64,000 nt of DNA from Vogesella margarita (lineage in GTDB: Bacteria; Pseudomonadota; Gammaproteobacteria; Burkholderiales; Chromobacteriaceae), in the NCBI RefSeq assembly GCF_028548475.1, contig NZ_JAQQLE010000011.1:62001-126000 (forward strand). The letters run 5' to 3'. Shown in pieces: positions 8,227 to 15,216 of the stretch. Every line of letters starts with the position of its first letter. Position 1 is the stretch's first letter. The position numbers were made by a program, and so were the translations under genes. Below the pieces are notes generated by a model. That model made no database searches, was not told the DNA's origin, and saw only the letters and a list, made by a program, of their open reading frames with translations.

Positions 8227-8261
8227 AAAAAACCCCGCCCGGTTCGTCCGGCGGGGTTTTT
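8227..8261. terminator. Bidirectional intrinsic terminator between the helicase gene and rlmF
   Basis: An A-tract (8227-8232), the stem CCCCGCC/GGCGGGG and a T-tract (8257-8261) form a symmetric structure that can stop transcription from both converging genes. Confidence 0.9.
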
Positions 8262-8287
8262 CATATGGAGCCAAGCGCGGCCAGGCC

Positions 8288-9244
8288 TCAGCCCTGCCAG
8301 CGCTCCTCGCGCCACTCGGCCATCGCCGCGTTGTCGAGGAAGGTCCACGCGACGAAACGGCTGATCTTCTGCCCCTGCGCCATGTTGACGGTCTTGACCT
8401 GTTTCGCGCCCAGCTTGCGCAGCTGGCGGTACAGCTCGTGCAGGTGCGCCTCGCGCGACACCAGCGAGGTGAACCAGCAGCACTGCTCGGCAAACTCGCG
8501 GCTCTCCTGCGCCATGGTGCGCAGGAAGGCAACTTCGCCGCCGTCGCACCACAGTTCGGCGTGCTGGCCGCCGAAATTCAGCACCGGCTTGTCCGGCACC
8601 TCGCCGGTGAGGTTGCTCACCTTGCGCCGCGACACCGCCTCCGCCTCTTCCGCCGAGGCGTGGAACGGCGGGTTGCACAGCGTGACGTCGAAGCGGTCCT
8701 TGCGCTGGATGATGCCGGCAAACACCTTGCCCGCGTCCGCCTGCAGCCGCAGCGTCAGCGCGCCGGACAGCGCCGGGTTGAAATCGGCAATCGCCTTCGC
8801 CGCTTTCAGCGACACCGGATCGATGTCGCTGCCGACAAAGCGCCAGCCGTACACGCTGCGACCGATGATCGGGTACACGCAGTTGGCGCCGACGCCGACA
8901 TCCAGCACGTTGACGCGCGGCGGCACCGTGCCGTCGTTGCAGCCGGCGAGCAGGTCGGCGAGGTGATGGATGTAGTCGGCACGCCCCGGGATCGGCGGGC
9001 ACAGATAGCCCGGCGGCAGATCCCAGAAGCCGATGCCGTAGTAGTGCGCCAGCAGCGCGCGGTTCAGCGCCTTGACCGCCGCCGGATCGGCAAAGTCGAC
9101 ACTGTCGTCGCCATAGTCGTTGGGGCGCACGAAGGCGGCCAGCTCCGGCAGGCTGGCGATCAGCGCCGGGAAGTCATAGCGCTGGCGATGCGCGTTGCGC
9201 GGGTGCAGACCGGCCTTGCCGGTCGGTTTGGGTGTGGATTTCAT
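8288..9244 (-). CDS. rlmF: 23S rRNA (adenine(1618)-N(6))-methyltransferase
   Basis: This 318-residue enzyme methylates N6 of A1618 of 23S rRNA with S-adenosylmethionine. The signature of RlmF is clear: [17 protein letters not shown] at the N terminus, [18 protein letters not shown], then the SAM motif [13 protein letters not shown] (about 113-125), GSDIDP (138-143) and the catalytic NPPFH (191-195). Length is close to E. coli RlmF. It shares a bidirectional terminator with the helicase gene, another RNA-related function, but transcription converges. A perfect palindrome of the dispersed element lies 59-80 bases upstream of its start. Confidence 0.95.
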   Translation of the reverse strand: MKSTPKPTGKAGLHPRNAHRQRYDFPALIASLPELAAFVRPNDYGDDSVDFADPAAVKALNRALLAHYYGIGFWDLPPGYLCPPIPGRADYIHHLADLLAGCNDGTVPPRVNVLDVGVGANCVYPIIGRSVYGWRFVGSDIDPVSLKAAKAIADFNPALSGALTLRLQADAGKVFAGIIQRKDRFDVTLCNPPFHASAEEAEAVSRRKVSNLTGEVPDKPVLNFGGQHAELWCDGGEVAFLRTMAQESREFAEQCCWFTSLVSREAHLHELYRQLRKLGAKQVKTVNMAQGQKISRFVAWTFLDNAAMAEWREERWQG

Positions 9245-9302
9245 CGGGTATACCGCAAAAACAATGGCCGGATTGTACGGGGTTATCGCGCCGGCCGCTG
9301 GA

Positions 9303-9324
9303 CTGCGGCCAACGTTGGCCGCAG
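9303..9324. repeat. TTGGCCGCA element, extended palindrome
   Basis: A 22-bp perfect palindrome, centred on AACGTT at 9311-9316, lies between the TetR gene stop (9332) and the start of rlmF. It carries the TTGGCCGCA core on both strands and is 8 bases beyond the TetR stop codon. Confidence 0.92.
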
Positions 9325-9331
9325 CGACGGC

Positions 9332-9865
9332 CTACGCGGCCAACTGGGCGCAGGCGGCCTCCAGCAGTTGCGCGTCAAATCCCTGCACCTGTGCCCCGAC
9401 CGTCAGCCCTTCCCCGAGCAGGAACAGCCGGGCCGCGGCGGCAGGAGCATCCGGCAGCGCGGCCTGCTCGCACAGCGCCAGCAACCATTGCCGCAAGCGT
9501 GCCTTGTGCCGGGCGGCCTGGAGATGGATCGCGTGCGCCAGTTCCGGATACTCGGCAGCGGCATTGATGAACAGGCAGCCCTGAAAATCGTGCTCCTGCG
9601 ACCAGGCACCGATAAAGCGCAGATAGCCTGCCGGGCGCTGCGGCGCGGGCAGTGGCTCGACAAATGCCTGCAAGCGGGCCATGAACTGCTCGTCGCGCTG
9701 CTGCAGGACGGCCTCTATCAGTGCTTCCTTGGTCGGGAAATAGCGGTACAGGGTTTTTTTGGTCAATCCGGCGGCGGCGGCCAGCTGATCCACCCCGGTC
9801 GCATGAAAGCCTTGCCGGTAAAACAGGTCCAGCGCCGTACTGACCAGTTGCGGGTATTTTTTCAT
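9332..9865 (-). CDS. TetR/AcrR-family transcriptional regulator
   Basis: This 177-residue repressor starts at MKKYPQLV. The N-terminal helix-turn-helix reads LVSTALDLFYRQGFHATGVDQLAAAAGLTKKTLYRYFPTKEALIEAVL (about residues 7-54), the standard TetR DNA-binding domain. The C-terminal part (HDFQGCLFINAAAEYPELAHAI, then KARLRQWL) matches the YxaF/LmrA-like group of ligand domains. It is divergent from the HPP membrane-protein gene, with two direct 14-bp repeats over that gene's promoter, so it very likely represses the neighbour and perhaps itself. A much longer frame upstream through the neighbour is an artefact. Confidence 0.9.
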   Translation of the reverse strand: MKKYPQLVSTALDLFYRQGFHATGVDQLAAAAGLTKKTLYRYFPTKEALIEAVLQQRDEQFMARLQAFVEPLPAPQRPAGYLRFIGAWSQEHDFQGCLFINAAAEYPELAHAIHLQAARHKARLRQWLLALCEQAALPDAPAAAARLFLLGEGLTVGAQVQGFDAQLLEAACAQLAA

Positions 9866-9895
9866 GCACCGAGTATGCCGACACGCAGGCAAAAA

Positions 9896-9936
9896 GTAAA
9901 CCGATCTGTTGACTTTGGTAAACCGATCTGTATACA
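9896..9936 (+). promoter_or_regulatory. Promoter of the HPP gene with two direct-repeat operator sites
   Basis: GTAAACCGATCTGT occurs twice (9896-9909 and 9918-9931), 22 bp apart, i.e. two helical turns. Between and across them lie TTGACT (9909-9914) and TATACA (9931-9936) with a 16-base spacer, a good sigma-70 promoter reading toward the HPP gene. Each repeat overlaps one promoter box, so binding by the divergent TetR protein would block the polymerase. Confidence 0.8.
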
Positions 9937-9970
9937 TTGCAGCCATTGCCACCACCAGAGCCACGACATC

Positions 9971-10471
9971 ATGAAACGCTTCTCCCTGCCCCCCTCGGCC
10001 GCACCGCTTGCGCCCTCGTTCCGCTTCATCCTGCTGAGTTTTGCCGGCGCCCTGCTGGCCATTGCCAGCGCCGGCCTGCTCAGCCGCTACAGTGGCCAGT
10101 CGTGGCTGATGGCCCCGTTCGGGGCCAGTTGCGTCCTGGTGTTCGGCCTGCCGGACAGCCCGTTGGCACAGCCGCGCCACGTGATAGGCGGCCACTTGCT
10201 GGCCGCGGCAGCCGGGCTTCTGTTGCTGGCGGTGGCAGGTCCGCACTGGTGGAGCGCGGCGATCGCCGTCGCACTGGCCATCGCCCTGATGCAGGCCGCA
10301 CGCATGGTGCATCCACCGGCCGGCGCCACACCGCTGGTGGTGCTGTCGGCACAAGCCGACTGGCATTTCCTGCTGACCCCGGTACTCAGCGGCACGGCGC
10401 TGATCGTGGCCACGGGCTGGCTGGTCAATCGCTGGCGACAGCCCGGCAGCTACCCGCGCTACTGGTGGTAG
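9971..10471 (+). CDS. HPP-family integral membrane protein
   Basis: This 166-residue protein has about five hydrophobic segments and the HPP motif (MVHPPAGATPL, about residues 114-124) that names the family; GASCVLVFGLPDSPLAQPRHVIGGH is also typical. Some plant and cyanobacterial HPP proteins move nitrite, but the role in bacteria is mostly unknown. The start at 9971 is the first ATG after the promoter with the correct N-terminal length; the ribosome binding site is weak. It is probably controlled by the divergent TetR regulator. Confidence 0.85.
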   Translation: MKRFSLPPSAAPLAPSFRFILLSFAGALLAIASAGLLSRYSGQSWLMAPFGASCVLVFGLPDSPLAQPRHVIGGHLLAAAAGLLLLAVAGPHWWSAAIAVALAIALMQAARMVHPPAGATPLVVLSAQADWHFLLTPVLSGTALIVATGWLVNRWRQPGSYPRYWW

Positions 10472-10476
10472 GCCGT

Positions 10477-10490
10477 TGCGGCCAACCTTG
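10477..10490 (-). repeat. TTGGCCGCA element, single copy
   Basis: An exact TGCGGCCAACCTT copy begins six bases after the stop of the HPP gene, between it and the converging GlxA-like gene. No second arm is present. Confidence 0.85.
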
Positions 10491-10505
10491 TACCGCCGCC
10501 GGCGC

Positions 10506-11438
10506 TCAGGCCAGCTGGCCGGGATTGACGCTTTCGAACTTGTGCCACACCCGCCGCATGTCGCGCGCCGAGGCAAAGCCGGCGCCTTCGGCCGCACGCT
10601 CCACCGCCACGCCCTGCTGCAACAGCTGGCGCACCACCGCCACCCGCAGCCGCTGCTGGTATTCGACGATGCCGACGCCGGCCTGCTCGCGGAACAGCCG
10701 CGTCAGGTGGCGCGGGCTGAGGTGGACGCGCTCGGCCAGCGCCTCTACCGCCCAGCGCTGCGCCGGATCGCGCGCGATCAGATCCTGCGCGCGGTGCACC
10801 GCCGGGTGCAGGTGGTTGCGGAACGCCAGCCACGGCGACAGCTGCGGATCGTCGCCGGCGCGGCGGCTGTACAGCACCATGCGCCGCGCCACGCGCGCCG
10901 CCATGTCCGGCCCGGCGTGGCGCTCGATCAGCGCCAGCGCCAGGTCCATGCCGGTGGTGATGCCGGCCGAGGTGGCGATGTGACCGTCCTCGACGAACAC
11001 GCGGTTGTCCAGCACCCGCGCCCTCGGTGCCAGCGCCGCCAGCTTGGCGGTGATGCTGTGGTGGGTGGTGCAGGCGCGGCCGTCGAGCAGCCCGGCCATG
11101 CCGGCCAAAAGCGCGCCGGAACACACCGTCGCCAGGCTCACCTCGGGCGTGATGTGCTGCCGCAGCCAGACGATCAGCCGCGCCGCCGCCGGCGTGGCGT
11201 AGTCGGCGTCCTCGTCCACCGTGCCGCACAGGATCACCAGGCTGCCGTCGGCCAGCGCGTCTGGCAGCGGGTCGATGCGCGACGTGAGCCCCAGCGAGCT
11301 GACGCACTCGGGCTCCGGCCCGGCGACGTGCAGGCGGAACGGCGCGCCCTCGTCGATGGCCATGCGCAGCGCCTCGGCCGGGCCGACGAAATCCAGCGCC
11401 AGATAGCGCGGGGTGAGCAGGAAGAAGATGTCGGTCAC
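10506..11438 (-). CDS. GlxA-family transcriptional regulator (DJ-1/PfpI domain plus AraC helix-turn-helix)
   Basis: This 310-residue regulator has an N-terminal DJ-1/PfpI-like domain (IFFLLTPRYLALDFVGPAEAL, then LATVCSGALLAGMAGLLDGR, with the usual cysteine at the nucleophile elbow) and a C-terminal AraC-type domain (HLSPRHLTRLFREQAGVGIVEYQQRLRV, then AAEGAGFASARDMRRVW). It starts with GTG at 11438, which overlaps the TGA stop of the upstream gene by four bases (GTGA), so the two are probably translationally coupled. Members control catabolism of arginine, carnitine, glycine betaine and other amines; the ligand here is unknown. Confidence 0.9.
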   Translation of the reverse strand: MTDIFFLLTPRYLALDFVGPAEALRMAIDEGAPFRLHVAGPEPECVSSLGLTSRIDPLPDALADGSLVILCGTVDEDADYATPAAARLIVWLRQHITPEVSLATVCSGALLAGMAGLLDGRACTTHHSITAKLAALAPRARVLDNRVFVEDGHIATSAGITTGMDLALALIERHAGPDMAARVARRMVLYSRRAGDDPQLSPWLAFRNHLHPAVHRAQDLIARDPAQRWAVEALAERVHLSPRHLTRLFREQAGVGIVEYQQRLRVAVVRQLLQQGVAVERAAEGAGFASARDMRRVWHKFESVNPGQLA

Positions 11439-11923
11439 GAAAGAGCCTGAACCTCATCAAAATCAAAAATATCAAAAAACGAGATGACGTTACTTACAAC
11501 ATCAACAAAGTTTCTCCAACTGCCATCGTCAAGTTTGATCCAGACATAACTCGCTTCGGCAAAAAAACCGGACTCAAATGGAGCACTGAATAGTCCGTCA
11601 TGACTGGTTGCATCTAGCTGATCAGAATGTCCCAGTCTCCTCGGCGATTTATTCCCACGAGACTCATTAGTAAGAACGCAGTGTTTACTTGCATCACAAA
11701 CATCCCTGACTAACAAGAAATCTGGACACTTCCTTGCAATGGCTTCAGCGATCTTTGTTACCCCACAACCTTGATTTGCCTGAGCCTTCAAGTAGTCCGC
11801 CAAATGGTAAAGAACGATTGCAGCCAATCTGGCTCTTCTTACACTGAACGGGTCACGCAGAAACTCATCAACAGTTGGCCTTACTGTTTCCCGAAAATAG
11901 TCCAGAGCAATATTCGCCGCCAT
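11435..11923 (-). CDS. Unrecognised AT-rich protein of 162 residues
   Basis: I do not recognise this protein. It starts at MAANIALDYF after a strong AAGGAG ribosome binding site and overlaps the GTG start of the GlxA-like gene by four bases. It looks mostly helical: RETVRPTVDEFLRDPFSVRRARLAAIVLYHLADYLK, then IAEAIARKCPDFLLVRDVCDASKHC, and an acidic, Phe-rich C terminus (VSNVISFFDIFDFDEV). There is no signal peptide or membrane segment. Its DNA is clearly richer in A+T than that of its neighbours, which points to recent acquisition into the operon. A HEPN-like helical fold is conceivable, but the canonical R-x4-6-H ribonuclease motif is absent. Confidence 0.75.
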   Translation of the reverse strand: MAANIALDYFRETVRPTVDEFLRDPFSVRRARLAAIVLYHLADYLKAQANQGCGVTKIAEAIARKCPDFLLVRDVCDASKHCVLTNESRGNKSPRRLGHSDQLDATSHDGLFSAPFESGFFAEASYVWIKLDDGSWRNFVDVVSNVISFFDIFDFDEVQALS

Positions 11924-11958
11924 CCCTTCTCCTTGAAGTTGTTGCCAATTTTCGATGC

Positions 11959-12156
11959 TTACAGCTCCCCCAGCCTGATCTCCGGCGCGTACTCGCCGTC
12001 GACCTCTTTCACGATCGCCTGCGCCGCGATCACGCGCTGGCCGTCGAAGGTCAGCGCCGGGTTGCCGTGCAGGTGCCAGCCGCGGTTCAGCGCCTCGCTG
12101 ACGCGGTGGCAGAAGGCCGCGTCGTCGGGGCCGGTCAGCAGTCGGTACAGTTTCAT
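11959..12156 (-). CDS. DUF1737 domain protein
   Basis: This is a 65-residue protein of the DUF1737 family, recognisable from MKLYRLLTGPDDAAFCHRVSEALNRGW, LHGNPALTFDG and AIVKEV. The fold is small and cytosolic; no function is established. It lies between the GNAT gene (18-base gap) and the AT-rich orphan (35-base gap), all on the same strand. Confidence 0.85.
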   Translation of the reverse strand: MKLYRLLTGPDDAAFCHRVSEALNRGWHLHGNPALTFDGQRVIAAQAIVKEVDGEYAPEIRLGEL

Positions 12157-12174
12157 ATCGCGTCCTATCGGAAG

Positions 12175-12636
12175 TCAGAAAGTCTGGCGGTACACCACAA
12201 AGCCGGTGTCGCGCGCCACGCGGTCGTACAGCTGGCGCGCCGTGCTGTTGTCGTGCCGGGTATGCCAGTACAGGCTGGGGCTGCCGGCTGCGCGGGCCTC
12301 TCCGGCGACCGCCGCGATCAGCCTGCGTGCCACGCCCCTGCCCCGTGCCTCGGGCACGGTAAACAGGTCCTGCAGATAGCAGGCGTGGTGCGGCATCAGC
12401 GTGTTGCGGTGAAAGACATAGTGCGCCAGGCCCAGCAGCTGCGTGCCCTGCCACGCCAGCAGCGCGTGGACCGGCTCGGCCGGGTCGAGAAAACGCTGCC
12501 AGGTGAGCCGGCTGATGGCCGGCGGCAGCGCGCTGTCGCCGTGGCGGCCGTAAAAGGCGTTGTAGGCGTCCCATAGCGGCAGCCAGGCGTCAAAATCGTC
12601 CGCACCGGGCGGACGCAGGATGAGGTCGGTTTCCAT
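12175..12636 (-). CDS. GNAT-family N-acetyltransferase
   Basis: This 153-residue protein transfers an acetyl group from acetyl-CoA to an unknown amine. The acetyl-CoA pyrophosphate loop is VPEARGRGVARRLI (about residues 93-106), preceded by the beta-4 strand CYLQDLFTV and followed by SLYWHTRHDNSTARQLYDRVARDTGFVVY. I start at METDLI (12636). The only ribosome binding site is AAGG, eight bases upstream, and it is supplied by an exact TTGGCCGCA element at 12636-12648. The gene follows EamA by 10 bases and is probably cotranscribed with it. Confidence 0.88.
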   Translation of the reverse strand: METDLILRPPGADDFDAWLPLWDAYNAFYGRHGDSALPPAISRLTWQRFLDPAEPVHALLAWQGTQLLGLAHYVFHRNTLMPHHACYLQDLFTVPEARGRGVARRLIAAVAGEARAAGSPSLYWHTRHDNSTARQLYDRVARDTGFVVYRQTF

Positions 12637-12648
12637 GCGGCCAACCTT
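12636..12648 (-). repeat. TTGGCCGCA element overlapping a start codon and providing the ribosome binding site
   Basis: An exact AAGGTTGGCCGCA (minus strand) fills the gap between the EamA stop codon and the GNAT ATG. Its first four bases, AAGG, stand eight bases before the ATG and act as the likely Shine-Dalgarno sequence; its last A is the first base of the ATG. Confidence 0.85.
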
Positions 12649-13540
12649 ACGCCGGCTGCGGCTTGCGCAGCAAGGCCAGCAGCCGCGCGCCGAACACGTT
12701 GACCGCGAGCCCGGCCAGCAGCACGCCGCCACCGGCCAACTGCCAGAAGCTCAGCCGCTCGCCCAGCACCAGCGCCGCCGACAGCACGCCGAAGAACGGC
12801 ACCAGCAGCGAGAACGGCGCCACCACGTTGGCCGCATGGCGGCTTAGCAGCTTGCTCCACTGGCCGTAGCCGAACAGGGTGGCGATCAGCGCCAGATAGG
12901 CGATGGCGAACAGGCTCTTGCCGCTGAACACCTGAGCCCACACGATGCGGTCGGCCTCGAACAGCGCCGACAGCGCGAAGAAGGGCACGATGGGGATCAG
13001 GCTGCTCCACACCACCAGCCCCAGCATGTCCGGCTTGAAGCCGGCGGCGACGATGCGGCGCACCACCACATTGGACAGCGCCCAGCTGGCGGCACCGCAA
13101 AGCGTCAGCACGAAGCCCAGCAGCGGCAGCCCCTCAGCACCGAGGCCACCGATCAGGTACAGCCCGGCGCTGCCGATCACGAGGCCGGCCAGCTGCCAGG
13201 CGGTGAACGATTCCTTCAGCCACAGCATCGCGATCAAGAGCGTGAAGAAGGCCTGCGACTGCAGCACGATGGAGGCAAGGCCCGCCGGCATGCCCAGCTT
13301 GATGGCGGTGAACAGGCAGGCGAACTGGCCGAGGCCGACCGACAGCCCGTACAGCGCCAGCCAGCGCCACGGGATATTGGGACGGCGCACGAACAAGAGG
13401 CCGATGCCCGCCGCCGCAGCAAAGCGCAGCCCGCCGAGCAGGAACGGTGGCACGCCGGCCACGCCCCACTTGATCACCACGAAATTGAAGCCCCACACCG
13501 CGACGATGGCGAGGGCGATCAGTCGGTCTTGCCAGTTCAT
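12647..13540 (-). CDS. EamA/DMT-superfamily transporter
   Basis: This 297-residue inner-membrane protein has about ten hydrophobic segments in two EamA repeats (AIVAVWGFNFVVIKWG at the start of the first, LCGAASWALSNVVVRR at the start of the second). SVGLGQFACLFTAIKLG and FGYGQWSKLLSRHAANVVAPFSLLVPFFGVLSA resemble EamA, the O-acetylserine/cysteine exporter of E. coli. A good AGGAG ribosome binding site precedes the start. A small-metabolite efflux role is likely, the substrate uncertain. Confidence 0.88.
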   Translation of the reverse strand: MNWQDRLIALAIVAVWGFNFVVIKWGVAGVPPFLLGGLRFAAAAGIGLLFVRRPNIPWRWLALYGLSVGLGQFACLFTAIKLGMPAGLASIVLQSQAFFTLLIAMLWLKESFTAWQLAGLVIGSAGLYLIGGLGAEGLPLLGFVLTLCGAASWALSNVVVRRIVAAGFKPDMLGLVVWSSLIPIVPFFALSALFEADRIVWAQVFSGKSLFAIAYLALIATLFGYGQWSKLLSRHAANVVAPFSLLVPFFGVLSAALVLGERLSFWQLAGGGVLLAGLAVNVFGARLLALLRKPQPA

Positions 13541-13563
13541 GCCTTTGCTCCTGCATGGTTGTG

Positions 13564-13582
13564 CCCGGCCGTGACGGCCGGG
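13564..13582. terminator. Perfect hairpin between DUF1272 and EamA genes
   Basis: CCCGGCCGT and ACGGCCGGG pair around a single G. No T-tract follows on either strand, so it may be an attenuator or RNA-stabilising stem inside the operon and not a full terminator. Confidence 0.4.
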
Positions 13583-13656
13583 CGGGTGAACCCGGTCTGC
13601 TACCTTACGCCACCGATGCCGTTGGCAACAGCAACAGTGTGTTCACCATTGTCCGG

Positions 13657-13890
13657 CTACAGCGCGCGCGGCTTGTATACGCGCTGCGTGCTGGCCGGGT
13701 TGGCCGCCAGTCTCGCGCCGCTGCGCCGCGGCCGCGGCAGCAGCTCGCCGCCGCAATTGGGACACACCTGGTGCAGTCTTGCCGCGCAGTCGTGGCAGAA
13801 GGTGCACTCGAAGCTGCAGATGAAGGCGCCGGGCACATCGGCCGGCAGGTCGGCATCGCACAGCTCGCAACCGGGGCGCAGTTCAAGCAT
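13657..13890 (-). CDS. DUF1272 zinc-ribbon-like protein
   Basis: This 77-residue protein has the cysteine pattern of DUF1272: LRPGCELCDADLP, CSFECTFCHDCAARL and CPNCGGEL, with eight or so Cys residues suited to bind two zinc ions. It starts inside the end of the isochorismatase-like gene (8-base overlap, ATGCTTGA), so translation is likely coupled. The C-terminal 25 residues are basic and variable. Function is not established. Confidence 0.88.
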   Translation of the reverse strand: MLELRPGCELCDADLPADVPGAFICSFECTFCHDCAARLHQVCPNCGGELLPRPRRSGARLAANPASTQRVYKPRAL

Positions 13891-14452
13891 GGCAGGTCTC
13901 CTCCGCGTCCAGCCGCGCCAGCACGCTGTCCACGCTGTGGATCTCGGCGAAGCGGCCGGCCAGCACCAGCTCGGTGCGGGCGATGATGTCTTCCGGGCTG
14001 TAGACGCGGCCGCTGACGGGATGGGTCATCGCAAAGGTCAGCGTCGCCTCCGACACGTAGTCGACGGCAAAGCCGAGGTCGCTGCCGACGCGGGTGGTGG
14101 TCTCGCAGCACTGCTCGCTGCGGATGCCGCTGACGATCAGGCGGTCGATGCCGCGCGCCGCCAACCACGCCTGCAGGCCGGTATCGGTAAACGCGTTGTG
14201 TACGTGCTTGGTAAAGGTCACGTCGGCACCGTCCGGCAGCCACGCCATCGGCCGCACCAGGCCGGACGCGGCCGAAAACGGCCCGTCGCCGTCCTCGTGC
14301 AGCACATGCACCACCAGCACGCCGCGCGCACGGGCGCCGTCTATCAGCGCCAGCAGCGACTCGCGAAACGTAGGCAAGGCGGCGGCATCCCAGTACGGGC
14401 GTTGCAGGAAGGAATCCTGGACATCGATCACGAGCAGGGCGGAACGGGACAT
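13883..14452 (-). CDS. Isochorismatase-like cysteine hydrolase
   Basis: This 189-residue cytosolic protein belongs to the isochorismatase/nicotinamidase-like superfamily. The catalytic triad is visible: D10 (LLVIDVQDSF), K82 (VTFTKHVHNAF) and C115 (IRSEQCCETTTR, aligned to the usual EVCVEST). Length is normal. A GAGGAAAG ribosome binding site precedes the start. It is the first gene of the seven-gene minus-strand run down to the GlxA-like regulator. Many such enzymes hydrolyse amides or carbamates; the substrate is not predictable. Confidence 0.9.
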   Translation of the reverse strand: MSRSALLVIDVQDSFLQRPYWDAAALPTFRESLLALIDGARARGVLVVHVLHEDGDGPFSAASGLVRPMAWLPDGADVTFTKHVHNAFTDTGLQAWLAARGIDRLIVSGIRSEQCCETTTRVGSDLGFAVDYVSEATLTFAMTHPVSGRVYSPEDIIARTELVLAGRFAEIHSVDSVLARLDAEETCHA

Positions 14453-14495
14453 GGGGCTTTCCTCGGGGAGTGTCAGGGAATGACTCCATTTTGGC

Positions 14496-14514
14496 TGCGG
14501 CCAACCTTGGCCGC
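14496..14514. repeat. TTGGCCGCA element, near-palindrome
   Basis: TGCGGCCAACCTTGGCCGC contains an exact minus-strand 13-mer (14496-14508) and an 8-base mirror half. It lies in the divergent region between the isochorismatase-like and DUF411 genes. Confidence 0.88.
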
Positions 14515-14689
14515 GAGGCGCAAAGCCGACCGTCTGCGGACCGATTGCGCCATTGCCGGCACGACTGTGTCAGCGCCGATACAAAGCCGACAACGCCCCG
14601 ACACGGCGGCGGCCACGCGCGGCGGGAACCGGTGACGCCGGCCGCGGTCTGTCACTGGCCACCCGCCCCCATTCCCGACGAGGCTTCCC

Positions 14690-15121
14690 ATGCTGATCCG
14701 ATCCCTGTTCCGCGCCGGCACCCTGCTGGCGCTTTCCCTGCCGGTGCTGGCCGCACCGGTCGCCACCCTGTTCAAGGACCCCAACTGTGGCTGCTGCGGC
14801 AAGTGGGCCGAGCACATGGCCAGCCACCAGTTGCCGCTCAAGAGCGAAAACCGCAACGACATGGCCGCGGTCAAGGACAGGCTGCAGGTGCCGGACAAGC
14901 TGCGCTCCTGCCACACCGCCAGCATCGGCGGCTACGTGTTCGAGGGCCACGTGCCGGCCGACCTGGTGCAGAAGGTGCTGCGCGAGAAACCGGCCATCCT
15001 CGGCCTGGCGGTGGCCGGCATGCCTCAGGGCAGCCCCGGCATGGAAACCGGCGTCAAGCAGCCCTACCAGGTGATGGCGTTTGACGCCCGTGGCAAGCAG
15101 TGGGTGTACGCCACGCGCTAA
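14690..15121 (+). CDS. DUF411 periplasmic metal-binding protein
   Basis: This 143-residue protein has a signal peptide ending near residue 21 (LALSLPVLAAP). The mature protein shows the DUF411 signature: LFKDPNCGCCGKWAEHM, KLRSCHTASIGGYVFEGHVPA and VAGMPQGSPGME. The conserved Cys and Met residues suggest copper or another soft metal; family members occur in copper-resistance clusters, but no other copper gene is adjacent except a P-type ATPase 2.6 kb away whose motifs are not those of CopA. GAGG lies six bases before the ATG. Confidence 0.88.
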   Translation: MLIRSLFRAGTLLALSLPVLAAPVATLFKDPNCGCCGKWAEHMASHQLPLKSENRNDMAAVKDRLQVPDKLRSCHTASIGGYVFEGHVPADLVQKVLREKPAILGLAVAGMPQGSPGMETGVKQPYQVMAFDARGKQWVYATR

Positions 15122-15142
15122 GCGGCAGCGCACCAACGGCAC

Positions 15143-15183
15143 AAAAAAACCACCTGCCCCCGTGAACGGGAGCAGGCGGTTTT
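15143..15183. terminator. Bidirectional terminator between the DUF411 gene and fumarase
   Basis: An A-tract (15143-15149), a long stem (CC-A-CCTGC / GCAGG-C-GG with an inner CCCG/CGGG) and TTTT stand between the two converging genes. Confidence 0.85.
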
Positions 15184-15189
15184 CCTGTC

Positions 15190-15209
15190 TGCGGCCAAGG
15201 TTGGCCGCA
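15190..15209. repeat. TTGGCCGCA element, near-palindrome
   Basis: TGCGGCCAAGGTTGGCCGCA includes an exact plus-strand 13-mer (15197-15209). It lies 7 bases beyond the fumarase stop, between two converging genes, next to the terminator. Confidence 0.9.
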
Positions 15210-15216
15210 AGCCGGA

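Noticed and set aside
8438-10471. 677-residue plus-strand frame that includes the HPP protein
   Set aside because: Its first three quarters run antisense to rlmF and the TetR gene. Only the part from 9971 looks like protein.
11435-11923. HEPN ribonuclease or toxin
   Set aside because: The helical look and SKH motif suggested it, but the spacing of R and H does not fit R-x4-6-H and no antitoxin gene is adjacent.
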